A stretch of DNA of 64,000 nt from Lysinibacillus contaminans. Its GTDB lineage: Bacteria > Bacillota > Bacilli > Bacillales_A > Planococcaceae. The position numbers were made by a program, and so were the translations under genes. A model generated the notes under the pieces. That model ran no database searches and was not told the DNA's origin. It saw only the letters and a list, made by a program, of their open reading frames with translations. This document shows positions 26,547-35,456 of the stretch, one piece after another; within the stretch, counting starts at the first letter, position 1, and each line of letters opens with the position of its first letter. The DNA lies in the NCBI RefSeq assembly GCF_001278945.1, contig NZ_LGRV01000005.1, positions 124,001-188,000 of the forward strand, written 5' to 3'.

Positions 26547-27773
26547 ATGACAACAAACAAATCAACACAGCCCATATCCCGAAATAAACTTTTACGTGTA
26601 GCGGGTGTTGGCTGGCTCTTCGATGCAATGGACGTGGGAATTTTATCATTCGTCATAGCAGCACTAGCAATCGATTGGGATTTATCGAAAACAGAAATGG
26701 GCTGGATTGGGAGCGTAAACTCGATCGGTATGGCGGTAGGTGCACTCTTATTCGGTGTTTTAGCTGATAAAGTGGGACGGAAGCAAATTTTCATGTGGAC
26801 TCTCGTCTTGTTTTCAGTGGCAAGTGGCTTGTCCGCATTTACGACAACATTAGTAGCATTTATGGCGCTACGCTTTTTAGTAGGAATGGGACTTGGGGGA
26901 GAGTTACCGGTAGCCTCAACACTTGTTTCTGAAAGTGTTGAAGCGAAAGAACGAGGGAGAGTAGTTGTATTACTGGAGAGCTTTTGGGCAGTAGGGTGGT
27001 TAGTGGCTGCACTAATTTCTTATTTTGTAATTCCTGCATTCAGTCAATCAATGGGCTGGAGAGTAGCTTTATTGTTAACGGCCTTACCAGCATTGTATGC
27101 AATTTATTTACGTTGGCATTTACCGGACTCTCCACAGTTTACGGTAAAGGTAGAATCGAAAAAGCGTAGTATCTTCCAAAATATTCGTGATGTTTGGTCA
27201 AAAAAGTATGCACGTTCTACGTTGATGCTGTGGTTACTATGGTTTACAGTTGTATTTTCATATTACGGTATGTTTTTATGGCTACCGAGTGTCATGGTTG
27301 GCAAAGGATTTGACATGATTACAAGTTTTAAATATGTGCTAATTATGACGCTTGCTCAGCTACCGGGTTACTTTACAGCGGCATGGTTCATTGAAAAATT
27401 TGGACGTAAATTTGTACTTGTTTCCTATCTAATTGGAACAGCTGTAAGTGCTTTCATTTTTGGGAATGCAGAAACAATGGAAATACTATTAATTTCGGGT
27501 ATGTTTTTATCATTCTTTAATTTAGGGGCATGGGGTGCATTGTATGCCTATACGCCAGAGCAGTATCCTGCGAGTATTCGTGGTACTGGAGCCGGGATGG
27601 CAGCAGCAGTTGGTCGAGTAGGTGGTATATTCGGTCCATTATTAGTGGGATCGTTGTTAACAGCCGGCTATGATATTGGCTTTATCTTTACAATTTTCTG
27701 CGGGGCTATTATTATCGGTGTAATTGGCGTAATTTTCTTAGGGAGAGAAACGAAGCAAATCGAATTAGAATAA
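26547..27773 (+). CDS. niaP: niacin permease NiaP (major facilitator superfamily)
   Basis: A 408-residue, 12-helix transporter strikingly like Bacillus NiaP (YceI): GWLFDAMDVGILSF, WIGSVNSIGMAVGALLFG, GMGLGGELPVASTLVSE, LLESFWAVGWLVAALISYF and AYTPEQYPASIRGTG. The MFS signature ADKVGRKQ lies in loop 2-3. It imports nicotinate/nicotinamide for NAD salvage. ATG 26547 follows AGGTGG, with a good promoter upstream. In bacilli niaP is usually under the NiaR repressor; I did not identify an operator here. Related aromatic-acid or sugar-phosphate carriers are a less likely alternative. Confidence 0.9.
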   Translation: MTTNKSTQPISRNKLLRVAGVGWLFDAMDVGILSFVIAALAIDWDLSKTEMGWIGSVNSIGMAVGALLFGVLADKVGRKQIFMWTLVLFSVASGLSAFTTTLVAFMALRFLVGMGLGGELPVASTLVSESVEAKERGRVVVLLESFWAVGWLVAALISYFVIPAFSQSMGWRVALLLTALPALYAIYLRWHLPDSPQFTVKVESKKRSIFQNIRDVWSKKYARSTLMLWLLWFTVVFSYYGMFLWLPSVMVGKGFDMITSFKYVLIMTLAQLPGYFTAAWFIEKFGRKFVLVSYLIGTAVSAFIFGNAETMEILLISGMFLSFFNLGAWGALYAYTPEQYPASIRGTGAGMAAAVGRVGGIFGPLLVGSLLTAGYDIGFIFTIFCGAIIIGVIGVIFLGRETKQIELE

Positions 27774-27779
27774 AGAATT

Positions 27780-27818
27780 AATGCCTAGGTAGCACGAGTG
27801 TTCCAAGGCATTTTTTTT
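27780..27818 (+). terminator. terminator of niaP
   Basis: AATGCCTAGG pairs with CCAAGGCATT across a 12-base loop, then eight T residues. Confidence 0.85.
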
Positions 27819-28216
27819 CGTATTTTAGCTATAATAATACATAAAAATAAGTATTTATTAATTAATATACATATTTATCTAAAGTTTGTTAAAATGGATT
27901 CTTCACTGAAAGCAGGGGATGACATTAAGTTAAAGAGCTACCTCAAGTTATGGTGATGAGCCTTAAAATGACTAAATACTAAGTGAACTGCTGTTATGAA
28001 ATATGATAATCAAGAAGCAATAATTAACAGGAAATATAGAGAATTTATGTCATTCAACACAGACTATTGCGTTAGTGATTTAAAGCGCTAAAGATTTTTC
28101 AGAAAAGTCATTGTATTCAGATTGTAATCGTGATACTGTATTTTTAACCGGATTTAGAGTCAGTTATAAATAATCTCCATTCGTGATAATTACTCTTGGA
28201 AGAAAGGTTGTTAGGA
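27819..28216 (+). other. gap before the RpiR regulator, with a repeat-tail sequence
   Basis: No gene seen. The 16 bases CAAGTTATGGTGATGA at 27944-27959, and the looser match after them, recur at 57540-57555 beside a dispersed repeat, so this is probably the remnant of the same element. AT-rich sequence on either side offers several weak -10 candidates. Confidence 0.5.
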
Positions 28217-29086
28217 ATGAGTATTAATGAAGATATAAAAAGAAAATTTGTAAGACTTTCGAAAGGCCAACGTAAGGTTGCACAATTTGTAATTGATAAC
28301 CCGACAGCTGTTATTGCAAATGGCGCTGCTGAAGTTGGTAGACAGGCTAATGTCAGTGAATCTACGGTCATTCGTTTTTGCTATGCAATGGATTTATCGG
28401 GTTATGTAGAACTTCAAGAGGAAATACGAAGCTATTTAATGACCAAAAATGAAGGAGCACATGTGCATTCAACCTACTCAGCGGGACAACAAAATGTGCT
28501 AAATTACGGTAAGATTATGCAGAGAGATATACAAAACATACAAGACACAATACGCCTTATTAATGACAACACACTTCAAAAAAGTGCTAAGTGGATGCAT
28601 GAGGCAGATACAATTTACATATTAGGTGCTCGTCAAGCCGCTTCTGTGGCAAGTTGGTTATCCTATACAATGAAAACACTACGTCCAAATGTGAAGCAAA
28701 TACGCACGGATTCGGATGATTTTGTTCAACAAATTAATAGCATGGGTGAACGCACAACTTTAATCGTATTTTCATTCGACAAGCATACGAATGATATGAA
28801 GACAATTGTAGAAATTGCCAGAATGAAAAAAGTGAAGATCATAGCAATTACTGATTCAGCTTTATCTCCATTAAGAGAGTATACAAGTGCACTATTTGCA
28901 CTTAGAATGAAAAATCAGTCTTCACTAGATGTGATCCCTGTCCTCTTCTCATTTATGCATGCGCTGGTTGAAGAAATGATAAGCCACAATAAAGTGGAAT
29001 ATGATAAGTATTTACAATCTTTTGAACAAGTAGAGAATAATCTACTATTCCTAGATGTCGCTAGGGAAAAGCAAGTTTTGCGTTAA
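28217..29086 (+). CDS. RpiR/MurR-family transcriptional regulator with SIS domain
   Basis: A 289-residue regulator. Residues 1-77 form the RpiR helix-turn-helix (LSKGQRKVAQFVIDNP, VSESTVIRFCYAMDLSGYVELQ). The C-terminal half (about 110-250) is a SIS fold that usually binds a phosphosugar; TIYILGARQAASVASWLSY is its first strand and helix. ATG 28217 follows AGAAAGG; an upstream TTG at 28196 is possible but has no ribosome binding site. It stands alone between terminators, so the sugar-phosphate pathway it controls is not revealed by context. Confidence 0.87.
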   Translation: MSINEDIKRKFVRLSKGQRKVAQFVIDNPTAVIANGAAEVGRQANVSESTVIRFCYAMDLSGYVELQEEIRSYLMTKNEGAHVHSTYSAGQQNVLNYGKIMQRDIQNIQDTIRLINDNTLQKSAKWMHEADTIYILGARQAASVASWLSYTMKTLRPNVKQIRTDSDDFVQQINSMGERTTLIVFSFDKHTNDMKTIVEIARMKKVKIIAITDSALSPLREYTSALFALRMKNQSSLDVIPVLFSFMHALVEEMISHNKVEYDKYLQSFEQVENNLLFLDVAREKQVLR

Positions 29087-29097
29087 TCATAAAATGG

Positions 29098-29138
29098 AAC
29101 ACGTTGATACGCTTGTAGTGCTTGTTTACGTGTTTTTT
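29098..29138 (+). terminator. possible terminator of the RpiR gene
   Basis: AACACG pairs with CGTGTT across a 25-base partly structured loop, followed by a T-run. The stem is short but the T-tract is good. Confidence 0.5.
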
Positions 29139-29150
29139 TATTGTGAAAAA

Positions 29151-29172
29151 AGACCATAAAAAGTTATGGTCT
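29151..29172 (-). terminator. terminator of the DUF7662-GNAT gene
   Basis: AGACCATAA pairs perfectly with TTATGGTCT around a 4-base loop; on the minus strand it runs into TTTTTT. Confidence 0.8.
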
Positions 29173-29183
29173 GTAAGAGTAGT

Positions 29184-29987
29184 TTATAAAATTTTACCCA
29201 AAGTATATTCATCAATAAATGTGTCATTTAGCATAATTGATTGTAATCGCTTGCCTTCATGTTGAAATCCTATTTTCTCAAAAAGTTGTAATGCACTAAC
29301 ATTATGCGCCATCACGGATAACTCTAATTTAGTAATTGCTCTTTCTTTTGACCAACTTTCAACTTCGTCCATCAGAGTTTGTCCGATACCTTGACGGTGG
29401 TGTTCTATTTTGACTGCTAAGTGGACAGATGCAACATGTTTGACTCTTGAATGTTTGTATCCATGAATAAAGGCATATCCAGCAAATGTGCCTTCTAAAA
29501 TGCAAAGTAATATTGTGCGATTTTTTAACTTTTTCCAGCTAGATAAATCTTTACGAAGTTGTTGTACTGTTAGATCTAATTCACTAGGAGCATTGTACAT
29601 AAATTCTGTTTCATGAAAGATTTCTTCTTGTAAATTAATAAACGCTTTAGCATCAGATGCCTCAATTGTTCGAATTATGTATGCAGAAGAGTTTTCATTA
29701 TTTTCAGGAACTTGATTAGTAGAGGCCCTTGTATGGTTACGACAGAAAGTGACACTAGCGCCAAGTTTGACATCAACTACATAGAAACCTGAATTTGTCC
29801 AAGATAAGTAGTGAGATAGAGGTGGTTTCGTTTTTTTCCACCAACTCATATTTAAATAGGCGGCGTTTGGTAAGGATTGCCCAATTATATTTTCTAGTGC
29901 GCTGAAGGATAGAGTTATTTCATTTTGAGTAGTAACTTGAAAGAAAGTCGCTAATGGAATATACTTCTTTTCCATATTTTTTGTCAT
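29184..29987 (-). CDS. GNAT acetyltransferase fused to an N-terminal DUF7662-like domain
   Basis: A 267-residue two-domain protein. Residues about 8-85 (KYIPLATFF, ITLSFSALENIIGQSLP, SWWKKTKPPLSHYLSWTNSGFYV) match the pattern of the small DUF7662 domain: a Pro-Leu start, an LP segment, a Trp pair, and a WTxxGF/Y strand. After an Asn/Glu-rich linker, residues about 105-265 form a GNAT domain with acetyl-CoA loop HHRQGIGQTLMDEVESW and the terminal NVSALQLFEKIGFQHEG. ATG 29987 is chosen over 29999 because GAGG is correctly spaced. The GNAT call is firm; the N-terminal domain is recalled from pattern only. The substrate is unknown. Confidence 0.8.
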   Translation of the reverse strand: MTKNMEKKYIPLATFFQVTTQNEITLSFSALENIIGQSLPNAAYLNMSWWKKTKPPLSHYLSWTNSGFYVVDVKLGASVTFCRNHTRASTNQVPENNENSSAYIIRTIEASDAKAFINLQEEIFHETEFMYNAPSELDLTVQQLRKDLSSWKKLKNRTILLCILEGTFAGYAFIHGYKHSRVKHVASVHLAVKIEHHRQGIGQTLMDEVESWSKERAITKLELSVMAHNVSALQLFEKIGFQHEGKRLQSIMLNDTFIDEYTLGKIL

Positions 29988-30291
29988 TATAATCCTCATT
30001 TCTCTTATTTCCTAAAAATATAGACAAAATGATAATATCATAAAATTATGTATTCTTGAATGATTAAACGCAACTAAATATCTATCGGTAGAAGAATTAT
30101 GTTTTCAAATTGTCAGGATTAGAGAAAATTCATGGCGATTTAATGTTAAAAATATGATAAAAATGTAAAAATATTGAATATATAATACCTGAATTGATTA
30201 TTGTTTTAACAATATATTGTGTCATGTTGTTTCATAAGGTGTGGTAAAATAAAAGCGAAAATGTAATCGCCATTTAGGAGGAATAATACCA
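29988..30291 (+). other. gap between divergent genes
   Basis: About 300 AT-rich bases with no gene. TTAGGAGG just before 30292 is the ppaC ribosome binding site. A short TTGTTTTAACAA foldback near 30202 is the only structure noted. Confidence 0.4.
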
Positions 30292-31218
30292 ATGAATAAA
30301 GTATTAGTTTTCGGACATAAAAACCCAGATACAGATACAATTACATCTGCAATTGTTTACGCGTATTTAAAACAACAAATCGGTATAGAAGCAGAAGCAG
30401 TGCGTCTTGGCGAGGTGAATAATGAAACGAAATTTGCATTAGAGAAATTCGGTTTTGAAGCACCACGTCTAATCAGTTCTGTAGTTGGGGAAGCAGCACA
30501 AGTTATTCTTGTGGACCATAACGAATTCCAACAATCGGCTGACGGTATCGAAGAAGTACAAATTACAGAAGTAATCGACCATCACCGTGTAGCGAACTTC
30601 CAAACTTCAGATCCTTTATACTACCGTGCTGAACCAGTGGGCTGTACAGCAACAATTATAAATAAAATCTTCAAAGAAAACGGTGTCGCAGTACCAGCTA
30701 ATATTGCAGGTTTAATGCTTTCTGCGATTGTTTCAGATACATTATTATTTAAATCACCAACTTGCACAGAACAAGACGTAAAAGCTGGTGAAGAATTAGC
30801 GAAAATCGCTGAAGTAGATGTTGCAGAATATGGTTTAGCCATGCTTAAAGCAGGTGCTGACCTTTCCGATAAATCACTAGAAGATCTTTTGTCTTTAGAT
30901 GCGAAAGAATTCCAATTCGGTGAATATAAATCAGTGGTTGCACAAGTAAATGCCGTAGACGTTAACGACGTACTTGGCCGCCAAGAAGAATTAGAAAGTC
31001 TTTTAAACAAAAACGTTGCTGAAAACGGCTTAGATTTATTCTTCTTTGTTGTCACAGATATTTTAAATAACGATTCAACAGCAGTAGCAATTGGACAAGT
31101 AGCTGATGCATCTGCAAAAGCATTTGGCGCTGAAATTGTAAATGGTCGTATTCAATTACCGGGTGTTGTATCTCGTAAAAAACAAATCGTACCCGTATTA
31201 ACGGACGCTTTAAAATAA
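30292..31218 (+). CDS. ppaC: manganese-dependent inorganic pyrophosphatase (class II, DHH family)
   Basis: A 308-residue DHH phosphoesterase. Metal ligands appear in GHKNPDTD (His9, Asp13, Asp15), VILVDHNE and VIDHHRV, and the C-terminal DHHA2 domain ends with the substrate-binding SRKKQIVP. It hydrolyses pyrophosphate released by biosynthesis and replaces the class I enzyme in many bacilli. TAGGAGG lies at ideal distance from ATG 30292. It is monocistronic with a strong terminator. Length and motifs are exactly those of Bacillus PpaC. Confidence 0.96.
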   Translation: MNKVLVFGHKNPDTDTITSAIVYAYLKQQIGIEAEAVRLGEVNNETKFALEKFGFEAPRLISSVVGEAAQVILVDHNEFQQSADGIEEVQITEVIDHHRVANFQTSDPLYYRAEPVGCTATIINKIFKENGVAVPANIAGLMLSAIVSDTLLFKSPTCTEQDVKAGEELAKIAEVDVAEYGLAMLKAGADLSDKSLEDLLSLDAKEFQFGEYKSVVAQVNAVDVNDVLGRQEELESLLNKNVAENGLDLFFFVVTDILNNDSTAVAIGQVADASAKAFGAEIVNGRIQLPGVVSRKKQIVPVLTDALK

Positions 31219-31220
31219 TA

Positions 31221-31256
31221 AAAAAACCGAAGTTTCTTAGGAGACTTCGGTTTTTT
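31221..31256 (+). terminator. terminator of ppaC
   Basis: AAAAAACCGAAGT pairs perfectly with ACTTCGGTTTTTT around a 10-base loop. Confidence 0.9.
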
Positions 31257-31307
31257 ATATTAGTTCGTCGAGTAGCTGAGGAATACGATAAGGTAAGACT
31301 TCTAAGC

Positions 31308-32696
31308 TTATGAGTCTTCGAGTTTTAATGGATACACAGCAGGGCCTTCAATGACCTCTCCTTTTGCATTAAAACGTGAACCGTGACAAGGGCAGTCCCA
31401 TGTCTCATCCGCATTATTCCATTTTGTTTTGCATCCTAAATGCGTACATTTTGGTGCGTTTTTATGTTTCAAATAGCCAGTTACTAATTCTTTCGATACA
31501 AAGCCCCCAACCTTTAGCATTTGCATAAATGCGGCGCCAAACTTTGTGCGTGAAGGTGAATAAAGCGCCTCTGCTCCGGCCTCAATTTTTTCTCCTGTAA
31601 TAAGTGAACAGAGTAAATCCCCAGCAACAAATGAATTCGAAATACCCCATTTCCTATAGCCAGTTGCCATAAAGACGTTTGGAATAGATTTTGAAATATT
31701 TCCGACGTAAGGGAGCATGTCTGGCGTTTCGACATCTTGAGCCGACCATTCGTAGAGCGGTGGGTGTTGGTCGAAATGCTCTTTTAGATCTTTTTGCAAT
31801 GCATCATAAAAAGGGATTGTGTCCGTTAATTGTCCAGCAATGTGATTGGCTCCGGCTACTAGTAAATAATGTTCATCTTTAATTGTACTTGTTCGAACAG
31901 ATCTAGTGGGGAAATCGACTGATAAATATTGCGCACGTAATGTATCTGAAATTTTACTGGCGACAATATAAGATCTGCTATTTGAGAGTTTTAATAGTTG
32001 CAATCCTTTAATTGCTTCGATTGGGTAATGTGTACATAAAATGAGTTGCTTGTATTGAACAGTCATATCGTTTTGCGTTTGCACTTCATTTTTTTTAAGT
32101 GAGAGTTTTTGCACACGCGTGTTTGTATATAACTTCGCACCGGCTGCTTGTGCTTTTTTTGTGAGTATATTTGCAACTTCAACGGGGTTAATTTGGGCTT
32201 GATGTGGCATAAGTAGCGCTTTTTTTATAGAGAATGGAAGCTCAATTTCTGTAGTTAGTTTTCCGTCGATTTTCAGAGCTTTATAGGAACTCCATTCGTC
32301 TAGCAAGTCTGAATTACCTAACTCAGTTTGGCTATAAAGCACAGAATCTACTTTTCGTACTGCTGTTGGTGGAAATAGGTGCAATGCTTTGTCAATTGCA
32401 TGTTGATTGAGTTGGTAATAAAGCTGAACATCGCTGAGTGGTTGTTTTTCCATTAGTTTAGAGTAGATGACGCCGTGCTGAGCAGTCAATTTTCCGGTAG
32501 AGTGACCGGTAGTACCGTGGCTAACATGTGAATTTGCCTCGAGCAATACTACATCCACCCCGGCAGTAGCAAGTGTGTAAGCTGTATATAATCCTGATAA
32601 CCCACCTCCAATAATACAAACATCACATTTTATAGATGTAGTAAGCGTCGGTAAAGAAATTGATTCGGTTGTTGCTAGCCAAAGAGATTGTGTCAT
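31308..32696 (-). CDS. FAD-dependent oxidoreductase with C-terminal Rieske domain (YhfW-like)
   Basis: A 462-residue protein joining a DAO-type flavin domain (dinucleotide loop CIIGGGLSGLYTAYTLA, GTTGHSTGKLTAQHG) to a C-terminal Rieske [2Fe-2S] domain with both ligand pairs, CTHLGC and CPCHGSRFN. Bacillus YhfW has the same arrangement. It is a soluble redox enzyme of unknown substrate; the DAO domain suggests oxidation of an amine or amino-acid-like compound. GTGGAGG precedes ATG 32696. It stands alone, convergent with ppaC and divergent from the DsbA-like gene. Confidence 0.88.
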   Translation of the reverse strand: MTQSLWLATTESISLPTLTTSIKCDVCIIGGGLSGLYTAYTLATAGVDVVLLEANSHVSHGTTGHSTGKLTAQHGVIYSKLMEKQPLSDVQLYYQLNQHAIDKALHLFPPTAVRKVDSVLYSQTELGNSDLLDEWSSYKALKIDGKLTTEIELPFSIKKALLMPHQAQINPVEVANILTKKAQAAGAKLYTNTRVQKLSLKKNEVQTQNDMTVQYKQLILCTHYPIEAIKGLQLLKLSNSRSYIVASKISDTLRAQYLSVDFPTRSVRTSTIKDEHYLLVAGANHIAGQLTDTIPFYDALQKDLKEHFDQHPPLYEWSAQDVETPDMLPYVGNISKSIPNVFMATGYRKWGISNSFVAGDLLCSLITGEKIEAGAEALYSPSRTKFGAAFMQMLKVGGFVSKELVTGYLKHKNAPKCTHLGCKTKWNNADETWDCPCHGSRFNAKGEVIEGPAVYPLKLEDS

Positions 32697-32823
32697 ACAT
32701 ATGCCTCCACAAGTTTTTACTTTTCAGTATGGTAGACAGTATGAAAAATTATGCAGATAAGCATAAAAATTGCCTTATAATGAAGGAGGTCGATACAATG
32801 GGGAAAAGGGAGTGTGTTAATAG

Positions 32824-33531
32824 ATGAAAATTGAAATTTGGTCAGATTACGTTTGTCCTTTTTGTTACATTGGTAAAAAACAATTAGAAAAAGCAATACA
32901 AGATACAGGTTTTACAGGTCAAGTTGAGCTTGTTTATAAAAGTTATCAGCTAGATCCAAATACGCCTACGGATTCAAATAAGTATATGTATGAAGCATTA
33001 GCAGGAAAGTATGGTATGTCTATAGAGAAGGCTAAGGAGATGACACAGGGCGTAGCAGCACGTGCTAAAGAAGTGGGACTCAACTATAATTTAGATGACT
33101 CAATGGTGGAAAATACATTAAAAGCACATCGTCTTGTTAAATGGGCAGAACAGCAAGGCGATGCATCGCCACTAGTAGAAGCATTATTACACAGCTACTT
33201 CATCGAAGCAAAACGAATAGGGCAAGATGAAGTATTACTAACAATTGTTGAGCAGCTTGGCTTTAATCGAGAAGAAGCAGCGAAAGTATTAGCTAGCGAT
33301 GTCTTTGCAGAAGAAGTCGAGGCGGATATTCAAGAAGGCTTACAACTTGGTGTCCGTGGCGTACCATTCTTCGTCTTAAACCAAAAGTATGGTATTTCTG
33401 GTGCACAACCTCAAGAAGTGTTCGAAGATACATTACGTCAAGTAGCAGAAGAAGAAGGCTTACAACCTGGATTGAAAATGCAAGGGTCAGCTACTACTAG
33501 CTATTGTACAGATGATCATTGTGAATTTTAA
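32824..33531 (+). CDS. DsbA-family oxidoreductase (FrnE-like thioredoxin fold)
   Basis: A 235-residue protein with the CPFC active site at Cys11-Cys14 (WSDYVCPFCYIGKKQLE) in the first strand and helix, an inserted helical domain, and the cis-Pro loop RGVPFFVL near residue 178. It has no signal peptide, so it acts in the cytoplasm. The family (COG2761) includes FrnE and 2-hydroxychromene-2-carboxylate-isomerase-like proteins involved in thiol redox or stress. The C-terminal tail contains another Cys pair (YCTDDHCEF), which may bind metal. It has its own terminator. Confidence 0.88.
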   Translation: MKIEIWSDYVCPFCYIGKKQLEKAIQDTGFTGQVELVYKSYQLDPNTPTDSNKYMYEALAGKYGMSIEKAKEMTQGVAARAKEVGLNYNLDDSMVENTLKAHRLVKWAEQQGDASPLVEALLHSYFIEAKRIGQDEVLLTIVEQLGFNREEAAKVLASDVFAEEVEADIQEGLQLGVRGVPFFVLNQKYGISGAQPQEVFEDTLRQVAEEEGLQPGLKMQGSATTSYCTDDHCEF

Positions 33532-33538
33532 AATTTCT

Positions 33539-33575
33539 AAGGCTCCGAATCTACACTAAGATTTGGAGTCTTTTT
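33539..33575 (+). terminator. terminator of the DsbA-like gene
   Basis: AAGGCTCCGAATCT pairs with AGATTTGGAGTCTT (G-U and one mismatch) around a 6-base loop, then TTT. Confidence 0.75.
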
Positions 33576-33631
33576 ATTGTGCAAAAGTATTTACATATCA
33601 TAATTCGGTCAAAAGACTGAGAGCACTTGCA

Positions 33632-33660
33632 TTGACTTTTGGTTGAATTTTTTCTAAGAT
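33632..33660 (+). promoter_or_regulatory. promoter of the azoreductase gene
   Basis: TTGACT at 33632-33637 and TAAGAT at 33655-33660 with a 17-base spacer. The MhqR-like palindrome begins eight bases after the -10. Confidence 0.7.
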
Positions 33661-33667
33661 AGCATTA

Positions 33668-33685
33668 TATCTTGAATTCGAGATA
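33668..33685 (+). promoter_or_regulatory. MhqR-like operator
   Basis: TATCTTGAATTCGAGATA is a palindrome with one mismatch. It matches the element tATCTcgaAtTCgAGAT described for the Bacillus quinone-responsive repressor MhqR, which controls azoR2, mhqNOP and mhqED. It lies just downstream of the predicted transcription start, where a repressor would block transcription of the azoreductase gene. Confidence 0.75.
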
Positions 33686-33720
33686 ATAAAAATTAGTTAA
33701 ACTAAGGGAGAATATATAAA

Positions 33721-34347
33721 ATGAACGTATTAGTAGTAAAAGCAAACAACCGCCCAGATGGTGTCTCAACAAAAATGTATGAAACTTTCATGGAAAACTT
33801 ACAAGGCGTAGACGTAACAACTTTCGACGTATTCGCTGAAGATATGCCTTACTTCGGTCAAGATCTTTTCAACGCTTTCGGTAAATTACAAAACGGTGAA
33901 GAGCTATCTGAAATCGAATCTCGTATCTTAGCTGCAAAACAAAAAGCAACTGACGCATTATCAGCTGCAGATGTAGTAGTATTTGCTTTCCCACTATGGA
34001 ACTTAACAATTCCAGCTACATTACAAACTTTCATTGACTACACTTATGCTGCTGGCTATTCATTCAAATATGATGAAAACGGCAACTTAGTAAGCTTAAT
34101 GACTGACAAAAAATACATTGTACTTTCTGCACGTGGTGGTATTTACTCAACTCCAGAAGCAGCACCAATGGAAATGTGCGTAAATTACATCAACACTGTA
34201 ATCGGTGGCGTTTATGGTATGCAAAAACTTGATGAAGTTATCATCGAAGGTCACAACGCTGCTCCAGATAAAGCACAAGAAATTATCGCTGCTGGTTTAG
34301 AAAACGTGAAAAAGGTTGCACAATCTTTACAAACTGTAACTGCATAA
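33721..34347 (+). CDS. azoR: FMN-dependent NADH-azoreductase / quinone reductase
   Basis: A 208-residue flavodoxin-fold enzyme of the AzoR/AcpD family. The FMN site shows FPLWNLTIPATLQTFIDYTYAAGYSF and SARGGIYS. It reduces quinones by two electrons and cleaves azo dyes, protecting thiols from electrophiles. AAGGGAG lies before ATG 33721, and codon use is biased to the preferred synonymous codons, as in highly expressed genes. The MhqR-like operator points to induction by quinones or diamide. The azo substrate name is conventional; quinone detoxification is the likelier natural role. Confidence 0.93.
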   Translation: MNVLVVKANNRPDGVSTKMYETFMENLQGVDVTTFDVFAEDMPYFGQDLFNAFGKLQNGEELSEIESRILAAKQKATDALSAADVVVFAFPLWNLTIPATLQTFIDYTYAAGYSFKYDENGNLVSLMTDKKYIVLSARGGIYSTPEAAPMEMCVNYINTVIGGVYGMQKLDEVIIEGHNAAPDKAQEIIAAGLENVKKVAQSLQTVTA

Positions 34348-34398
34348 GAATATTGTTATAACGAAAGGATTTCTCAAATTCGAGGACCTTTCATTATA

Positions 34399-34437
34399 AA
34401 AAAGGAGAGGGCGAATTTATTCGCTACTCTCCTTTTT
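34399..34437 (-). terminator. convergent hairpin between azoR and the DUF2500 gene
   Basis: AAAAAGGAGAG pairs perfectly with CTCTCCTTTTT, with an inner GAAT/ATTC stem. A- and T-tracts on both sides allow two-way use. It overlaps the last codons of the minus-strand gene. Confidence 0.8.
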
Positions 34438-34779
34438 GTGTCGTTCAAACGTATGGAAACGTGTTCCTTGGAATGTTAATAGACCAAAATCGTCATCAGC
34501 TAATTGTCCGTACTCTCGACCATTTAATCGTAATTCTATACGATCACCGCTTTGAACCTCAAATGTTGCATAGTAGGTAGTACTAGCGGAAGAATCTCCA
34601 GCTCCTCCACTTGTACGAGTTCTTTTCGTAACTACCTTAGCTGGCACAGTCAGTACAGGAGAGGAATTATTCTTTGACCATTCTTTAAGATTGCTGAAAA
34701 TGATGAAAATAAATATTGCCCCAAATAGAATAAAGAAGAACGGCATAAAAGAAAAAGTATCGAAATAAAACAAAAGCAT
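34417..34779 (-). CDS. DUF2500-family small membrane protein
   Basis: A 120-residue protein with one N-terminal membrane helix (FMPFFFILFGAIFIFIIFS) and a beta-rich domain that begins VLTVPAKVVTKRTRT and continues YYATFEVQSGDRIELRLNGREYGQLADDDFGLLTFQGTRF in blocks typical of DUF2500 (YhhM-like). AGGAGG precedes the ATG. The function of the family is unknown; the C-terminal part resembles a small OB/SH3-like beta fold outside or inside the membrane. It stands alone. Confidence 0.8.
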   Translation of the reverse strand: MLLFYFDTFSFMPFFFILFGAIFIFIIFSNLKEWSKNNSSPVLTVPAKVVTKRTRTSGGAGDSSASTTYYATFEVQSGDRIELRLNGREYGQLADDDFGLLTFQGTRFHTFERHKKESSE

Positions 34780-34897
34780 ATTACACCTCCTAAAAATAAG
34801 ATTATTTCTTTATTTACGAATCAACGGATTAAAAGTTACAAAAGGAGTATCTAAAAGTTCTTTACGATATCTTAATAATCTGCGGAATTGCAAAGAA

Positions 34898-34923
34898 AGC
34901 TAACTGTCATAAGCAGTTAGCTT
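34898..34923 (-). terminator. terminator of the YceI gene
   Basis: AAGCTAACTG pairs perfectly with CAGTTAGCTT around a 6-base loop; on the minus strand it is followed by TCTTTG. Confidence 0.7.
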
Positions 34924-34928
34924 CGAAT

Positions 34929-35456
34929 TTAAATAGGGTTTATTTCCAGTTCGATGTTTATGTCGATTTCATCACTTATCAATACTCCACCGGTTTCGAG
35001 CAGTGTATTGTAAACTAATTTGAATGCACGTCGATCAATTTGTGTTTCAGCATGGAATCCATGTACTTCTTGCCCCCACGAGTTAATGACGTTACCAGTG
35101 TAAGTAGTATTGAATACAACAGGATTCGTTATATCTTTAATCGTTAAATCTCCATGCAGCGCGAATAATTTATCTTTAATTTTTTCAACCTTGGTTGAGA
35201 TGAACGTGATTTTAGGATAAAGATCGGCATCAAAAAAATTTTGTGATACAAGATGTACATCGCGATCAAAGTTTTTCGTAGAGATACTGGCCACGGCAAT
35301 AGAAAACGAAATTTGTGCATCTAACATGTCCTCTATATCAGTTACAGCTAGTGTAGCGCTATATGATTCGAATGTCCCGTGTATTCGTGATACCATCATA
35401 TGTCGTACAGAAAAACCAATCGTTGAGTGACTAAAATCAATCGCATATTTCTTCAT
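34929..35456 (-). CDS. YceI-family polyisoprenoid-binding-like protein
   Basis: A 175-residue lipocalin-like beta-barrel protein beginning YAIDFSHSTIGFSVRHMMVSRIHGTF, the diagnostic opening of YceI, with the later DLTIKDITNPVVF and FHAETQIDRRAFKL. The family binds amphiphilic isoprenoid-like molecules and is often induced by stress. There is no signal peptide, so it acts in the cytoplasm. ATG 35456 is preceded by AGGAGG; the open frame upstream to 35492 lacks a ribosome binding site. It stands alone. Confidence 0.9.
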   Translation of the reverse strand: MKKYAIDFSHSTIGFSVRHMMVSRIHGTFESYSATLAVTDIEDMLDAQISFSIAVASISTKNFDRDVHLVSQNFFDADLYPKITFISTKVEKIKDKLFALHGDLTIKDITNPVVFNTTYTGNVINSWGQEVHGFHAETQIDRRAFKLVYNTLLETGGVLISDEIDINIELEINPI

